Assembly: GCF_900112605.1 (NCBI RefSeq)
Contig: NZ_FOMJ01000001.1
Coordinates: 148,577-212,576, forward strand
Reading direction: 5' to 3'
DNA: 64,000 nucleotides
Source: Thiohalospira halophila DSM 15071
GTDB lineage: Bacteria; Pseudomonadota; Gammaproteobacteria; Thiohalospirales; Thiohalospiraceae
Shown here: piece after piece, positions 26,287 through 35,035 of the stretch
Layout: each line of letters begins with the position of its first letter
Position numbering within the stretch: position 1 is the stretch's first letter
The notes under the pieces: model-generated
Database searches by the model: none
Seen by the model: the letters and a program-made list of their open reading frames with translations, nothing else
Told to the model about the DNA's origin: nothing
Made by a program: the position numbers and the translations under genes

Positions 26287-27480
26287 GTGAGCGAGATCTT
26301 CATCCTCCGACTCCGCGAAGACGGCCAGGCCGAGGGCGTGGCCGTGGCCGCCGATGGCTCCCCGGGCGGTCGGATCCACACCGGCGACCTGGAGGCCGTG
26401 GCCCGCCGACTCGAGGGGCGGCCGGTCCGTGTCCTGGTGCCCACCGACGATGTCTGGCTGGCCCGGGCGGAGCTGCCGGCCGTGAGCCGCATCCGCCTGG
26501 CTCGGGCCGTCCCCTACGCCCTGGAGGACTGGCTGGTGGACGAGGTGGAGGATCTCCACTTCGCCCTGGGGGAGCGCAGCGATGCCGGCGTGGCCTGCGC
26601 CGTGGTCACCCGGGAACGCATGGATGGCTGGCTGGAGAGCCTCGTCGGAGCCGGGATCCGGCCCCGGGCGCTGATCCCGGATGCCCTGGCCCTGCCGGAA
26701 CCGGGGCCCGGTGAGTGGACCGCACTGGCGGCGGGTGCGCAGGGCCCGGTGGTGGTGCGCACCGGTCCCGAGGACGGCTTCACCCTGGAGGCGGAAGCGC
26801 TGGCGGCCGTCCTGTCGGGGGCGCTGGCTCCTCCGGGGGGGAACGAGCTGCCCCGGCGACTTCGCCTCTGGACCGACGGTGAGACCGCCCCTTCCCTGGG
26901 CGAAGACGTGGAGGTGGAAGTGGAGGCGGCCCGGGAAGGGGCCATGGGCCTCCTGGCGCGACGGGCGACCAGCGGCCTCAACCTCCTCCAGGGGGATTAC
27001 AGCCCCCGCGAGGACTGGATGCGGCGACTGCGGCGCTGGCGTCTGCCGGCGGCCCTGGCCGGGGTCGCGCTCCTCCTCCACGGCGGCCTGCTGATCTGGG
27101 ACTACCTGGCCCTGCAGGCGGAGAGCCGGGCCCTGAAGGCGGAGGCGGAGACCCTCATCGAGGAGGAATTCCCGGAGATCGGTCGCGTGGTGGACCCGCG
27201 CGTCCAGGTGCGGCGGGTGCTGGAGAACCTGCGCGGCAGCGGCGAGATCAGCCCCTTCCGGAGGCTGGTGTCCACCTGGGGCGAGGTCGCCGCCAAACGC
27301 GAGGGGATCGAGCTGCAACGGCTGGATTACGGCGACGGTGTTCTGGAGCTGCGGGCGACCCTCGCGGACGGGGCGCAGCTGGAGGAGTTGCGCCGCGATC
27401 TCCGGGAGGCCGGCGTCGAGACGCAGGTCGCCGGCGAACGGGCGGACGAGATCCAGCTGCGGCTGCGGGAGGCGACATGA
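26287..27480 (+). CDS. gspL: Type II secretion protein GspL
   Basis: GspL of 397 residues. The N-terminal actin-like cytoplasmic domain (1-240) contains ARAVPYALEDWLVDEVEDLHFALG, the usual PY-ALED motif. NLLQGDYSPREDW precedes a single membrane helix (about 258-278). The C-terminal periplasmic ferredoxin-like domain follows. GspL recruits GspE to the inner membrane and pairs with GspM. GTG 26287 was chosen because upstream in-frame sequence belongs to gspK. Confidence 0.88.
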   Translation: MSEIFILRLREDGQAEGVAVAADGSPGGRIHTGDLEAVARRLEGRPVRVLVPTDDVWLARAELPAVSRIRLARAVPYALEDWLVDEVEDLHFALGERSDAGVACAVVTRERMDGWLESLVGAGIRPRALIPDALALPEPGPGEWTALAAGAQGPVVVRTGPEDGFTLEAEALAAVLSGALAPPGGNELPRRLRLWTDGETAPSLGEDVEVEVEAAREGAMGLLARRATSGLNLLQGDYSPREDWMRRLRRWRLPAALAGVALLLHGGLLIWDYLALQAESRALKAEAETLIEEEFPEIGRVVDPRVQVRRVLENLRGSGEISPFRRLVSTWGEVAAKREGIELQRLDYGDGVLELRATLADGAQLEELRRDLREAGVETQVAGERADEIQLRLREAT

Positions 27481-27980
27481 ACACCACGGCGATCCGGGAC
27501 GGAGTCAACGAATTCTGGATGGCGCGGGAGCCGCGGGAGCAGTGGATCCTCGGCATCGGTGGCCTGGTGCTTCTGGTGACCCTGCTCTACGCGGGCCTTT
27601 GGCAGCCGACGGCGAAGGCGCTGGCGGAACTGGAAACGGAGGTGGAATCGCGGCAGGAGCTGGTGACCTGGCTGCGCAGCTCCGCCGCCGAGGCCGAGGC
27701 ACTGAGGGAGTCCCGGGGAGGGGAAGTCCCCTCGGGTCCGCTACAGGACCGGGTGGAGGCGGCGGCGAAGGAGTCCGGCGTCAGTGACGGCCTGGTCCGC
27801 CTGACCGGCGAGGGGGAGGGCCGACTCCGCGCCGACCTGGAAGGGGCCGACTTCCGCCGCGCCATGATCTGGCTCCAGGGCCTGGAGCGTCGGCAGATGA
27901 TCCGGCCGGTGCGGGTCCGCCTGGACCGCACCGACCAGCCCGGCCGCGTGAACGGCAGCCTGATCCTGGAGGAGCGCTGA
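27477..27980 (+). CDS. gspM: Type II secretion protein GspM
   Basis: Protein of 167 residues with a short cytoplasmic N-terminus (FWMAREPREQWIL), a single helix (about 26-43) and a periplasmic ferredoxin-like domain. The length and the W-x-R-x-P-R-E-Q pattern match GspM. It binds GspL in the inner-membrane platform. The start overlaps the gspL stop (ATGA). Confidence 0.85.
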   Translation: MNTTAIRDGVNEFWMAREPREQWILGIGGLVLLVTLLYAGLWQPTAKALAELETEVESRQELVTWLRSSAAEAEALRESRGGEVPSGPLQDRVEAAAKESGVSDGLVRLTGEGEGRLRADLEGADFRRAMIWLQGLERRQMIRPVRVRLDRTDQPGRVNGSLILEER

Positions 27981-27981
27981 G

Positions 27982-28782
27982 ATGGAGAAGGAGGCAGGCC
28001 GCCGGGGCGGCAAGTGGCGCGTGGCGGGGCTGGTCCTGCTGGGGCTGGTCGCCTTTCTCGCCTTCCTCCTGGCCCGGGCGCCGGCGGACCGGATCTACGG
28101 CCTGGCGGAACCCTACCTCCCCGGTGATGTGGGCCTGTACGGGCTCAGTGGCAGCCTCTGGGAGGGCCGGGCCACCGCCGTGGAGGCGGGGGGAGTTCGA
28201 CTCCACGGCCTCTCCTGGGAGCTCCACGCGGCGGCACTGCTCACCGGGGGCGTGAGCCTGGACCTTGCCGTGGAGGATCGCCACCTGGAGATGCAGGCGC
28301 TCGTCGAGCGCGAGTTCGATGGCACTCTGCACCTCACGGTGCCCCGGGGGCGGCTGGCCATCCCGCCCCTGCAGGGCCAGACCCGCTGGCGCCATCCGGC
28401 CGTCGAGGGCGAGGTCTTCCTCCGCGAGCTGGAGGCGACCCTCGCCGATGGCGGCCTCCAGCGGGCCGATGGCGGGATCACCTGGCGGGGTGCGGCCGTC
28501 ACCGTCGCCCAGCGCGCCGAGCTCGGGGACCTGGAGGTCACCCTGGAGACGCCGGAGGGGGGCGGGACCCGGGGGCAGGTCACCGAACTCGGCGAGGGCC
28601 CCCTGGAGGCGGACGGTACCGTGAGCCTCTCCCCGGCGGGGCGCTGGCAGGTGGACGCCCGGGTCGCCGCACGCGACCCCGAGGGGGTGCTGGGCCGCAG
28701 CCTGGCCATGATGGCCGAGGAGTCCGGGCAAGGGGGCTACCGTCTGCGCTACAGCGGGCGGATCACCCTGCCGTCCTTCTAG
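27982..28782 (+). CDS. gspN: Type II secretion protein GspN
   Basis: Protein of 266 residues with one N-terminal helix (about 13-33) and a long beta-rich periplasmic part. YGLSGSLWEGRATAVEAGGVRLHGLSW-type sequence is characteristic of GspN. The protein is dispensable in several type II systems and its role is unclear. It is the last gene of the operon; the prepilin peptidase gspO is not in this window. 15 bp separate it from the convergent yoeB. Confidence 0.83.
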   Translation: MEKEAGRRGGKWRVAGLVLLGLVAFLAFLLARAPADRIYGLAEPYLPGDVGLYGLSGSLWEGRATAVEAGGVRLHGLSWELHAAALLTGGVSLDLAVEDRHLEMQALVEREFDGTLHLTVPRGRLAIPPLQGQTRWRHPAVEGEVFLRELEATLADGGLQRADGGITWRGAAVTVAQRAELGDLEVTLETPEGGGTRGQVTELGEGPLEADGTVSLSPAGRWQVDARVAARDPEGVLGRSLAMMAEESGQGGYRLRYSGRITLPSF

Positions 28783-28797
28783 AGGTGAGAGAGGGGA

Positions 28798-29058
28798 CTA
28801 TCGGTAGTGGAAGCGGCAGGAGAGAACCCGCAGGATATCTTCGCCGACCTCGTATACCAGGCGGTGTTCAAGGTTGATACGTCGGGACCAGCAGCCGGAT
28901 AGCTCGAATTTCAGGGCCTCGGGACGGCCTCGTCCCTGAAAGGGATCACGGGCTGCTTCCTCGATCAGGCCCAGGATCTTGGTGGCAGTGCGGCGGTCCT
29001 TCTGGAGCCACCACTGCAGGTCTTCCAGTGCAGCCGGGTCCAGGAGGACCTGCCTCAT
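28798..29058 (-). CDS. yoeB: YoeB-family toxin (RelE superfamily)
   Basis: Toxin of 86 residues of the Txe/YoeB family. It has ALEDLQWWLQKDRRTATKIL, RDPFQGRGRPEALKFEL, SGCWSRRINLEHRLVYEV and the C-terminal RVLSCRFHYR with the catalytic-type His-Tyr. YoeB cleaves mRNA in the ribosomal A site. The start overlaps the stop of the antitoxin gene by 4 bp, the usual antitoxin-first order. Confidence 0.92.
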   Translation of the reverse strand: MRQVLLDPAALEDLQWWLQKDRRTATKILGLIEEAARDPFQGRGRPEALKFELSGCWSRRINLEHRLVYEVGEDILRVLSCRFHYR

Positions 29059-29318
29059 TGGGTCAGCTTTTCTCGAGCTTCTTCCAGCGAGAGCGCATCA
29101 TCCTCGCCCCGAGCACGAGCCTGGAGCAGGCGTTCTGCATTCGCCGGATTCCCGAGCAGGTAGAGAGTCTCCTGCAGGCCATTGAAGTCTTCCTCGGCCA
29201 TGATGACCGCGGCGCTTCCGCCCCGGCGTTCGATTCGCACCGGGGCATGGTCGGTTTCGACTCTGTCGAGGAGTTCCTTCAGGCGGTTGCGCGCCTCGGT
29301 ATAGCTAATGGTATCCAT
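29055..29318 (-). CDS. yefM: YefM/Phd-family antitoxin
   Basis: Antitoxin of 87 residues. The Phd/YefM N-terminal DNA-binding fold is seen in ISYTEARNRLKELLDRVETD and ERRGGSAAVIMAEEDFNGLQETLYLL; the acidic C-terminal tail would wrap YoeB. ATG 29318 was chosen because MDTISYTEAR is the usual YefM start. It is expected to repress its own promoter; two overlapping dyads lie just upstream. Confidence 0.92.
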   Translation of the reverse strand: MDTISYTEARNRLKELLDRVETDHAPVRIERRGGSAAVIMAEEDFNGLQETLYLLGNPANAERLLQARARGEDDALSLEEAREKLTQ

Positions 29319-29325
29319 GGCTTCT

Positions 29326-29350
29326 TGTCTCAGTGACAGGTTTCCTGTCA
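29326..29350. promoter_or_regulatory. Overlapping dyads upstream of yefM-yoeB (candidate operator)
   Basis: TGACAGG-TTT-CCTGTCA at 29334-29350 is a perfect 7-bp inverted repeat. TGTC-N5-GACA at 29326-29338 overlaps it. The pair starts 8 bp upstream of the yefM start codon, where YefM-type operators lie. The half-site TGACA/TGTCA differs from the E. coli TGTACA core. Confidence 0.55.
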
Positions 29351-29427
29351 GGTTAGGGCGCAGGCAACTCGACGTCAATCCGGACCCCTTGAAGGCGCGT
29401 TGGGCGTTGCCGTGATTCGAGCGCCGG

Positions 29428-30279
29428 TCAGCGGGGCCGCAGGGCGCGCCAGAAGACCCAGGCCTTGTCCCGGAGTCGCAGCCGGGGACGGCTGAAGAGG
29501 TCGTCCTTCTGATCATGCAGGCGGCCCAGGGTCCGCACGCCGCCGTAGAGGATGAGTCGCGCCTCGAAGCCGGCCCGGCCGGGCAGGCGCTTGCCCAGCT
29601 GGGCCCCGCCCCGGAGCAGCCGCCGGGCGCGCTCGATCTGCTCCCGCAACAGGCCACGCATGGCCGGGTCGCTTATTCCCTCGCGCAGGTGGCGCTCGGT
29701 GACGCCGTGGCGCTCCATATCGGCGGCCGGCAGGTAGATCCGGTCGCTCTCGTCGATGTCCTGGCGGATATCCTGGAGGAAGTTCACCAGCTGCAGTCCG
29801 CTGCACAGGGCGTCGGAGTGGGCGATGGTCCGCTCGTCCTCCACACCGTAGAGCGCCAGTAACAGCCGCCCCACCGGATTGGCCGAGCGCCGGCAGTAGT
29901 CCATGACCTCGCCGAAGTCGGCGTAGCGGCTCTTGGTCACGTCCTGGCGAAAGGCGGAGAGCAGGTCGCGGAAGGGCTGGACCGGGAGCCGGTAGCGCGG
30001 GATGGCATCGGCCAGCGCCACCTGGACCGGGTCCTCCGGGTCCGGGGTGCCGGCCACCGCCGCTTCCAGACGCCGCTCCCGCTCGTCCAGCGCGGCCAGG
30101 CGCTCCTCGGCGGCCATCTCCCCCTCGTCGGCCAGGTCGTCCGCCTCCCGGGCGAAGGCGTAGATGGCGGCCACCGGATCCCGCAGCCGCCGGGGCAGGG
30201 CCAGGCTCGCCACGGGGAAGTTCTCGTAGTGCCGCCGTGCTCGTCGGCGGCATTCGCGGTAGGCGGTGCGCGGGTTCAA
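29428..30279 (-). CDS. hpnC: Hydroxysqualene synthase HpnC
   Basis: Squalene/phytoene synthase-family protein of 283 residues. It has HYENFPVASLALPRRLR, the first aspartate motif AFAREADDLADEGE and the second motif LVNFLQDIRQDIDESDRIYLP. HpnC converts presqualene diphosphate to hydroxysqualene. TTG 30279 is preferred as start: GGAGG lies 7 bp upstream and the product begins NPRTAYRECRRRARRHYENF. ATG 30306 is the alternative. It is separated from hpnD-hpnE by the whole gsp operon. Confidence 0.87.
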   Translation of the reverse strand: MNPRTAYRECRRRARRHYENFPVASLALPRRLRDPVAAIYAFAREADDLADEGEMAAEERLAALDERERRLEAAVAGTPDPEDPVQVALADAIPRYRLPVQPFRDLLSAFRQDVTKSRYADFGEVMDYCRRSANPVGRLLLALYGVEDERTIAHSDALCSGLQLVNFLQDIRQDIDESDRIYLPAADMERHGVTERHLREGISDPAMRGLLREQIERARRLLRGGAQLGKRLPGRAGFEARLILYGGVRTLGRLHDQKDDLFSRPRLRLRDKAWVFWRALRPR

Positions 30280-30338
30280 GCTCGTTCCTCCGTTGCCGGG
30301 GGCCATTGTACCAGTCCCCGAAGCGGGATCCGGCGACT

Positions 30339-32834
30339 CTAGCCGCTGGAACGGCGACGCTTCGGCCGCTCGTCGAAGACCACCCGGAAGACGTCCTGGT
30401 AGCGCTCGGCGAAGTGGACGGTGATCCCCTTGCGGACGTGGTCCGGGAGTTCGTCGAAGTCCCGCCGATTGCCCTCCGGGAGGATGACCTCGGTGACTCG
30501 TGCCCGCTTGGCGGCGATGACCTTCTCCCGGATCCCGCCCACCGGGTAGACGTGGCCGGAGAGGGTCAGCTCGCCGGTCATCGCTAGGGGGCGGGCCGGG
30601 GCCTGGTCGCGGGCCAGGGAGAGCAGGGCGGTGGCCATGGTGACCCCGGCGCTGGGGCCGTCCTTGGGCGTCGCCCCCTCCGGCACGTGGAGGTGGATGA
30701 AGGACTCGTCGAAGAAGCTCGGGTCACCGCGGTACTCGTCCAGGTGGGACGAGATGTAGCTGTGGGCGATGCTGGCCGACTCCTGCATCACCTCGCCGAG
30801 CTGGCCGGTGAGCTTGAAGCCGCGCTGCTGGGTGTGGACCCGAGTGGCCTCCACCGAGAGGGTGGTCCCGCCCATGGCGGTCCAGGCCAGGCCGGTGACC
30901 ACGCCGATACCGGCCAGCGGCTTCTCACGCTGGAAGGGGGGCTTGCCCAGGTAGTCCTCCACCTGTTTCTGGTTCAGGCGAATGGGCGCCTCGTGCCCCT
31001 CCAGGAGGTCCACGGCGGCCTTGCGCACCAGGCGGCCCAGCTGTTTCTCCAGGTTGCGGACCCCGGACTCCCGGGCGTAGCCGTCGATGACGTGGCGCAG
31101 GGCGGCGTCGGTAAGCGGGAGCTGGCCGCGCTTGAGGCCGGCCCGCTCCACCTGCCGGGGCCAGAGGTGGTGCTTGGCGATGGCGACCTTCTCCTCGGTG
31201 ATGTAGCCGGCGAGGTGGATGACCTCCATGCGGTCGAGCAGTGCGGACGGGATGGTGTCCAGCTGATTCGCGGTGCAGATGAACAGGCTCCGGGAGAGGT
31301 CGAAGCGCACGTCCAGGTAGTGGTCGAGGAAGTCGCTGTTCTGCTCCGGATCCAGGACCTCCAGCAGGGCGGAGGCGGGGTCGCCCTGGAAGGACATGCC
31401 GATCTTGTCCACCTCGTCGAGCATGATCACCGGGTTGGCGGTACCCACGTCCTTCACCGCCTGGATGAACTTGCCGGGCATGGCGCCGACGTAGGTGCGC
31501 CGATGGCCCTTGATCTCGGCCTCGTCGCGCATGCCGCCCACGGAGAAGCGGTAGAACTCCCGGCCCACCGCCTCGGCCACGGAGCGGCCGATGGAGGTCT
31601 TGCCCACCCCGGGCGGGCCCACCAGGAGCAGGATGGAGCCGCCGATATCGCCGCGGGTCGCCCCCACCGCCAGGAACTCGATGATCCGGCGCTTCACGTC
31701 CTCCAGGCCGTCGTGGTCGCGGTCGAGGATCCTGCGCGCCCGGGGGATGTCCAGCTGGTCCTCGGAGTGGACGCCCCAGGGGAGGCTGGTGATCCAGTCC
31801 AGGTAGTTGCGGGTCACCGAGTACTCCGGCGAGCCCGACTCCAGGACCTGCATCTTCTGGATCTCCTCGTCGATGCGGGTCTGCGCCTCCTCCGGCACCG
31901 TGAGCCCCTCGAGCCGGGACTGGAAGCGCTCGATGTCGGCGGTGCGATCGTCCTTGGCGATCCCCAGCTCCTTCTGGATCTCCTTGAGCTGCTCCTTGAG
32001 GAAGAACTGGCGCTGCTGCTCCGACATGCGCTCCTCCACCTGCTGGTGGATCTGCGCCTGGAGCTGGGCCACCTCCACCTCCTTCTTCACCAGGACCAGG
32101 ACCTTCTCCATGCGCTGGCGCAGGTCCACGGTGGCCAGGATGTCCTGCAGGGACTCCCGATCGGCGGTGGTCAGCGCCGCGGCGAAGTCCGAGAGCGGGG
32201 AGGGCTCGTTGGGGCTGAAGCGGTTGAGGAAGAACTTCAGCTCCTCGTTGTAGAGGGGATTCAGCGGCATCAGCTCCTTGAGGGAGTTGATGATGGCCAC
32301 CGCGTAGGCCTTGATCTCGTCGGCCTGGTCCAGGGCCGGGGTGTCCGACGGATAGCTCACCTCCACCTCGTAGGGCGGCTCCCGCGTGATCCAGCGCTTG
32401 ATGTGGAAGCGCTGCACCCCCTCGGCGATGAACTGGATCTTCTCCTGGCTCCGGGTGGGGTGGTGGATGCGGGCTACCGAGCCGGTCTCGAAGAAGTCCT
32501 CCGGGTCCGCCGACGTGGAGTCGTCGGTATCGGCCATGAGCAGGCCCACCAGATGGTGGGGGGACTGGCCCACGCGGTGGACGGTCTCCAGCCACGGACC
32601 CTCGTCCATGACCACCGGCATGGTCTGGGCCGGGAAGAAGGGCCGATCGGTGACCGGCAGCAGCAGGATCCGGGTGGGCAACATGCGCGAGGCGACCTCC
32701 AGGCCGCTGCCGGTCCCCGCATCCAGGCTCTCCTCTCCGGTCTCGATCTCCTCAACGCCGGAGGTATCCGGCTCGGGATGTTCCGCTTCGGCCAATGCTC
32801 TCTCCTCACAGGTGGAATCCGGTGTAGGATCCAT
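30339..32834 (-). CDS. lon: ATP-dependent protease Lon
   Basis: Lon protease of about 831 residues. The N-terminal substrate domain starts near [20 protein letters not shown] and is somewhat divergent. AAA+ Walker [18 protein letters not shown] lies near residue 405. The proteolytic domain has [17 protein letters not shown] with the catalytic Ser near 728 and the partner Lys in [13 protein letters not shown] near 771. It degrades misfolded and regulatory proteins and, commonly, TA antitoxins. ATG 32834 is favoured because the upstream ATG at 32870 overlaps the divergent nudF start codon. Confidence 0.92.
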   Translation of the reverse strand: MDPTPDSTCEERALAEAEHPEPDTSGVEEIETGEESLDAGTGSGLEVASRMLPTRILLLPVTDRPFFPAQTMPVVMDEGPWLETVHRVGQSPHHLVGLLMADTDDSTSADPEDFFETGSVARIHHPTRSQEKIQFIAEGVQRFHIKRWITREPPYEVEVSYPSDTPALDQADEIKAYAVAIINSLKELMPLNPLYNEELKFFLNRFSPNEPSPLSDFAAALTTADRESLQDILATVDLRQRMEKVLVLVKKEVEVAQLQAQIHQQVEERMSEQQRQFFLKEQLKEIQKELGIAKDDRTADIERFQSRLEGLTVPEEAQTRIDEEIQKMQVLESGSPEYSVTRNYLDWITSLPWGVHSEDQLDIPRARRILDRDHDGLEDVKRRIIEFLAVGATRGDIGGSILLLVGPPGVGKTSIGRSVAEAVGREFYRFSVGGMRDEAEIKGHRRTYVGAMPGKFIQAVKDVGTANPVIMLDEVDKIGMSFQGDPASALLEVLDPEQNSDFLDHYLDVRFDLSRSLFICTANQLDTIPSALLDRMEVIHLAGYITEEKVAIAKHHLWPRQVERAGLKRGQLPLTDAALRHVIDGYARESGVRNLEKQLGRLVRKAAVDLLEGHEAPIRLNQKQVEDYLGKPPFQREKPLAGIGVVTGLAWTAMGGTTLSVEATRVHTQQRGFKLTGQLGEVMQESASIAHSYISSHLDEYRGDPSFFDESFIHLHVPEGATPKDGPSAGVTMATALLSLARDQAPARPLAMTGELTLSGHVYPVGGIREKVIAAKRARVTEVILPEGNRRDFDELPDHVRKGITVHFAERYQDVFRVVFDERPKRRRSSG

Positions 32835-32868
32835 GGGGTCGATAACCGCCGCCTGCAAGGCCCGAGAC

Positions 32869-33510
32869 ATGGATGAATCCTCCGCACCCGCCGATGCCCG
32901 CCCCACCCTGGGTCCTGACGACGTGGAGATCCTCGACCAGGAGGTGACCCACGAGGGCTTTTTCCGCCTGACGCGCTACCACGTCCGCCACCGCCTCTTC
33001 GCCGGCGGTTGGACCCCGACGCTCAAGCGCGAGCGCTTCGAACGGGGCCACGCCGTGGTCCTCATCCCCTGGGATCCGGTGAACGACCGGGTGGTCCTCA
33101 TCGAACAGTTCCGCGTGGGGGCGCTGGAGGATCCCTCCGGCCCGTGGCTCCTGGAGTTCGTCGCCGGCATGGTCGAGACCGGGGAGGCGCCGGAGGAGGT
33201 GGCCCGCCGGGAGGCGATGGAGGAGGCGGGCCTCTCCGTGGGGCGCATGGCCTTCGTGCGGGACTACTACGTCAGCCCCGGCGGCAATTCCGAGACCATC
33301 CACGTCTACTGCGGCGAGGTGGACAGCAGCGGCGCCGGCGGCATCCACGGCCTGGATGCCGAGGACGAGGACATCCGCGTCTTCAGCTGCTCCTTCGACG
33401 AGGCCTGGGCCCTGCTGGAGGCCGGCCGCATCGACTCCGCCGCCCCCATCATCGGCCTCCAGTGGCTGGCCCTGAACCGGGAGCGCCTGAAGCGGGAATG
33501 GGCGGGGTAG
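32869..33510 (+). CDS. nudF: ADP-ribose pyrophosphatase (NUDIX)
   Basis: NUDIX hydrolase of 213 residues. The box GMVETGEAPEEVARREAMEE followed by AGL fits the G-x5-E-x7-REUxEExGU motif. The preceding VVLIEQFRVGALE and the following VSPGGNSETIHVYCGEVD are typical of NudF/ADP-ribose diphosphatase, which cleaves ADP-ribose to AMP and ribose 5-phosphate. The ATG overlaps the alternative lon start on the other strand; promoters for both must lie inside or very close to the coding ends. Confidence 0.9.
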   Translation: MDESSAPADARPTLGPDDVEILDQEVTHEGFFRLTRYHVRHRLFAGGWTPTLKRERFERGHAVVLIPWDPVNDRVVLIEQFRVGALEDPSGPWLLEFVAGMVETGEAPEEVARREAMEEAGLSVGRMAFVRDYYVSPGGNSETIHVYCGEVDSSGAGGIHGLDAEDEDIRVFSCSFDEAWALLEAGRIDSAAPIIGLQWLALNRERLKREWAG

Positions 33511-33532
33511 CGGACTGCTACCCCTGAGGGGG

Positions 33533-33823
33533 TCAGTTCCGCCCGGCCTCGTCGGCGGAGTGCTCGGTCAGCCAGTCATTGAGGGCCGCATCGAGACGGG
33601 ATTGCCAACCCTTGCCAGTGGCGCGGAAGGCCGAGACCACCTCGGGGGAGAGCCGGATGGTCACCCGTTCCTTGGTCGGGCGACGCTGAGGGCCCCGCAC
33701 GCCGAGCTTGCGCTGGAGCGAGGAGGGTAGCGCCTCTTCGGCCGGACGAAGTTCGCTGGCCTCCTCCTCGGTCAGCTCCCGGAGCTCGCCATCTTCATCG
33801 ATCAAGGGTTTGCGGTCTGCCAT
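33533..33823 (-). CDS. brnA: BrnA-family antitoxin
   Basis: Antitoxin of 96 residues. The C-terminal ribbon-helix-helix is KERVTIRLSPEVVSAFRATGKGWQSRLDAALNDW-type; key parts are VTIRLSPEVV and GWQSRLDAAL. The acidic N-terminal half would bind the toxin. Its start lies inside brnT, overlapping by 29 bp, in the toxin-first order typical of BrnTA. Confidence 0.9.
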   Translation of the reverse strand: MADRKPLIDEDGELRELTEEEASELRPAEEALPSSLQRKLGVRGPQRRPTKERVTIRLSPEVVSAFRATGKGWQSRLDAALNDWLTEHSADEAGRN

Positions 33824-34076
33824 AGCGTCGCGCCTCTCTGCGGTTGGCCTTCCGGAAGCTGATCACCCGGATGCCGCTGGTTGTCTCGGAAAAACAGAGG
33901 ATGTGGAGCCGTCGTTCCAGGTAGCAGACGGCGATATAGCGAGTCTCCCCGTAATCCGCCCGGTCATCGACGTAGAACAGGGCATCATTGAAGTCGACCT
34001 CGGCGGCCCGGCGGAAGCTCAGGCCGCGCTCCCGGATGTTCCGCTCGTCCTTGGCGGGGTCGAAGGTAACCTCCAT
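33795..34076 (-). CDS. brnT: BrnT-family toxin
   Basis: BrnT toxin of 93 residues, RelE-like fold. It has FDPAKDERNIRERGLSFRRA (the K-x-x-x-N-x-x-K/R-H/R-G region), DRADYGETRYIAV and RVISFRKANRREARRYG. BrnT is an mRNA-cleaving ribonuclease neutralised by BrnA. The Asn-Arg-Arg-Glu catalytic-face residues are visible. A 14-bp dyad lies 6 bp upstream of the start. Confidence 0.92.
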   Translation of the reverse strand: MEVTFDPAKDERNIRERGLSFRRAAEVDFNDALFYVDDRADYGETRYIAVCYLERRLHILCFSETTSGIRVISFRKANRREARRYGRPQTLDR

Positions 34077-34082
34077 CTCCTG

Positions 34083-34096
34083 ATTGTATGCACAAT
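34083..34096. promoter_or_regulatory. Dyad upstream of brnT (candidate BrnA operator)
   Basis: ATTGT-ATGC-ACAAT is an inverted repeat in an AT-rich island between brnT and the end of pfkB (34077-34154). On the minus strand it contains TACAAT, which would be a good -10, but it lies only 6 bp from the start codon. BrnA is known to autorepress, so this is the likeliest operator. Confidence 0.45.
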
Positions 34097-34154
34097 TCGC
34101 CGAGAGCTGAAGGGTATGTGCCCGCCGTCCCGCTTCCGGAACAATCGACCCGGA

Positions 34155-35018
34155 TCAATGAACAGGGGGTAGCTCGAACCCCTCGACCCCGCACTTGAGC
34201 CCGGCGATCCGGTTGCCCGACCGGGCGGCGGCGTGGATGTCGCCGCCCCCGGCCAGGGCGTGGAGGGCGCCGGCGTTGAAGGCGTCCCCCGCACCGATGG
34301 TGTCCACCACCGATTCCGGCGGGGCCGCCGGGTGGTGGTGCGGGGCCTCCTCCGGGCCGGCGGCGTGGGCACCCTCGGCGCCCCAGGTCACCGTCCGCGC
34401 CCGGTGGGGCAGGGTGGCCGCCAGGAAGGCCGCCGGGTCGGTATAACCGGCGGCCTCCGCCCAGGGGCGGCTGAAGAAGACCACGTCCCCCCGTTCCAGC
34501 ACCGCCTCCAGCCCCGGCCGCGGCTTCTCCGCCTCGATGGAGAGGGGCAGTCCCGGCCGCTGCTGGCGGGCGTGGTCGATCATGGCGGTCAGTGCCTCGA
34601 CGTTGCGCCCCTCGAAGTGGAGCCAGTCCAGGTCGGCGAGGTCCAGGCGGGCGAAGTGGGCGGCATCCAGCTCCGGCAGGTCGCGGTGGTGGACGATGGT
34701 CCGCGAGCCGGTGGCGCGGCTGGCGGTGATATACGAAGTGGGGACGCGGCCGCCGGGTACGGTCCGGGCACCGGCGATATCCACGCCGGCGGCCCGGAAG
34801 CTCGCGCGGATCCGCTCGCTGTCGGCGTCGTCGCCCAGGGTGCCGGCCCAGCGGGTGGTGTGGCCCAGCCGCGCCAGCACCTCGGCGGTATTCGCCGCGT
34901 TGCCCCCGCGGGCGATGCGCTGATCCGTGGCGCGGACCTCGTCATCCTCCGCCGGGTAGTGCTCCACGGTGTTGATGATGTCCAGGGCGGCGATGCCCAC
35001 GGTGAGGATGGTCGCCAT
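34155..35018 (-). CDS. PfkB-family carbohydrate kinase (ketohexokinase-like)
   Basis: Ribokinase/PfkB-fold kinase of 287 residues. MATILTVGIAALDIINTVEHYP opens the protein, GGNAANTAEVLARLG is the N-terminal PfkB signature, and DTIGAGDAFNAGALHAL carries the anion hole and catalytic Asp. The N-terminus is most like ketohexokinase-type kinases. The sugar substrate is not predictable. It lies 17 bp downstream of queG on the same strand. Confidence 0.82.
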   Translation of the reverse strand: MATILTVGIAALDIINTVEHYPAEDDEVRATDQRIARGGNAANTAEVLARLGHTTRWAGTLGDDADSERIRASFRAAGVDIAGARTVPGGRVPTSYITASRATGSRTIVHHRDLPELDAAHFARLDLADLDWLHFEGRNVEALTAMIDHARQQRPGLPLSIEAEKPRPGLEAVLERGDVVFFSRPWAEAAGYTDPAAFLAATLPHRARTVTWGAEGAHAAGPEEAPHHHPAAPPESVVDTIGAGDAFNAGALHALAGGGDIHAAARSGNRIAGLKCGVEGFELPPVH

Positions 35019-35035
35019 GCTCGCTCCTTGCCGGT

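Noticed and set aside
30687-32876. Plus-strand open frame of 729 codons opposite lon
   Set aside because: Antisense to a fully conserved Lon protein, rich in repeated Leu/His/Val without domain motifs.
34083-34088. TACAAT as -10 of brnT
   Set aside because: Only 6 bp from the start codon and without a good -35, so more likely part of an operator.
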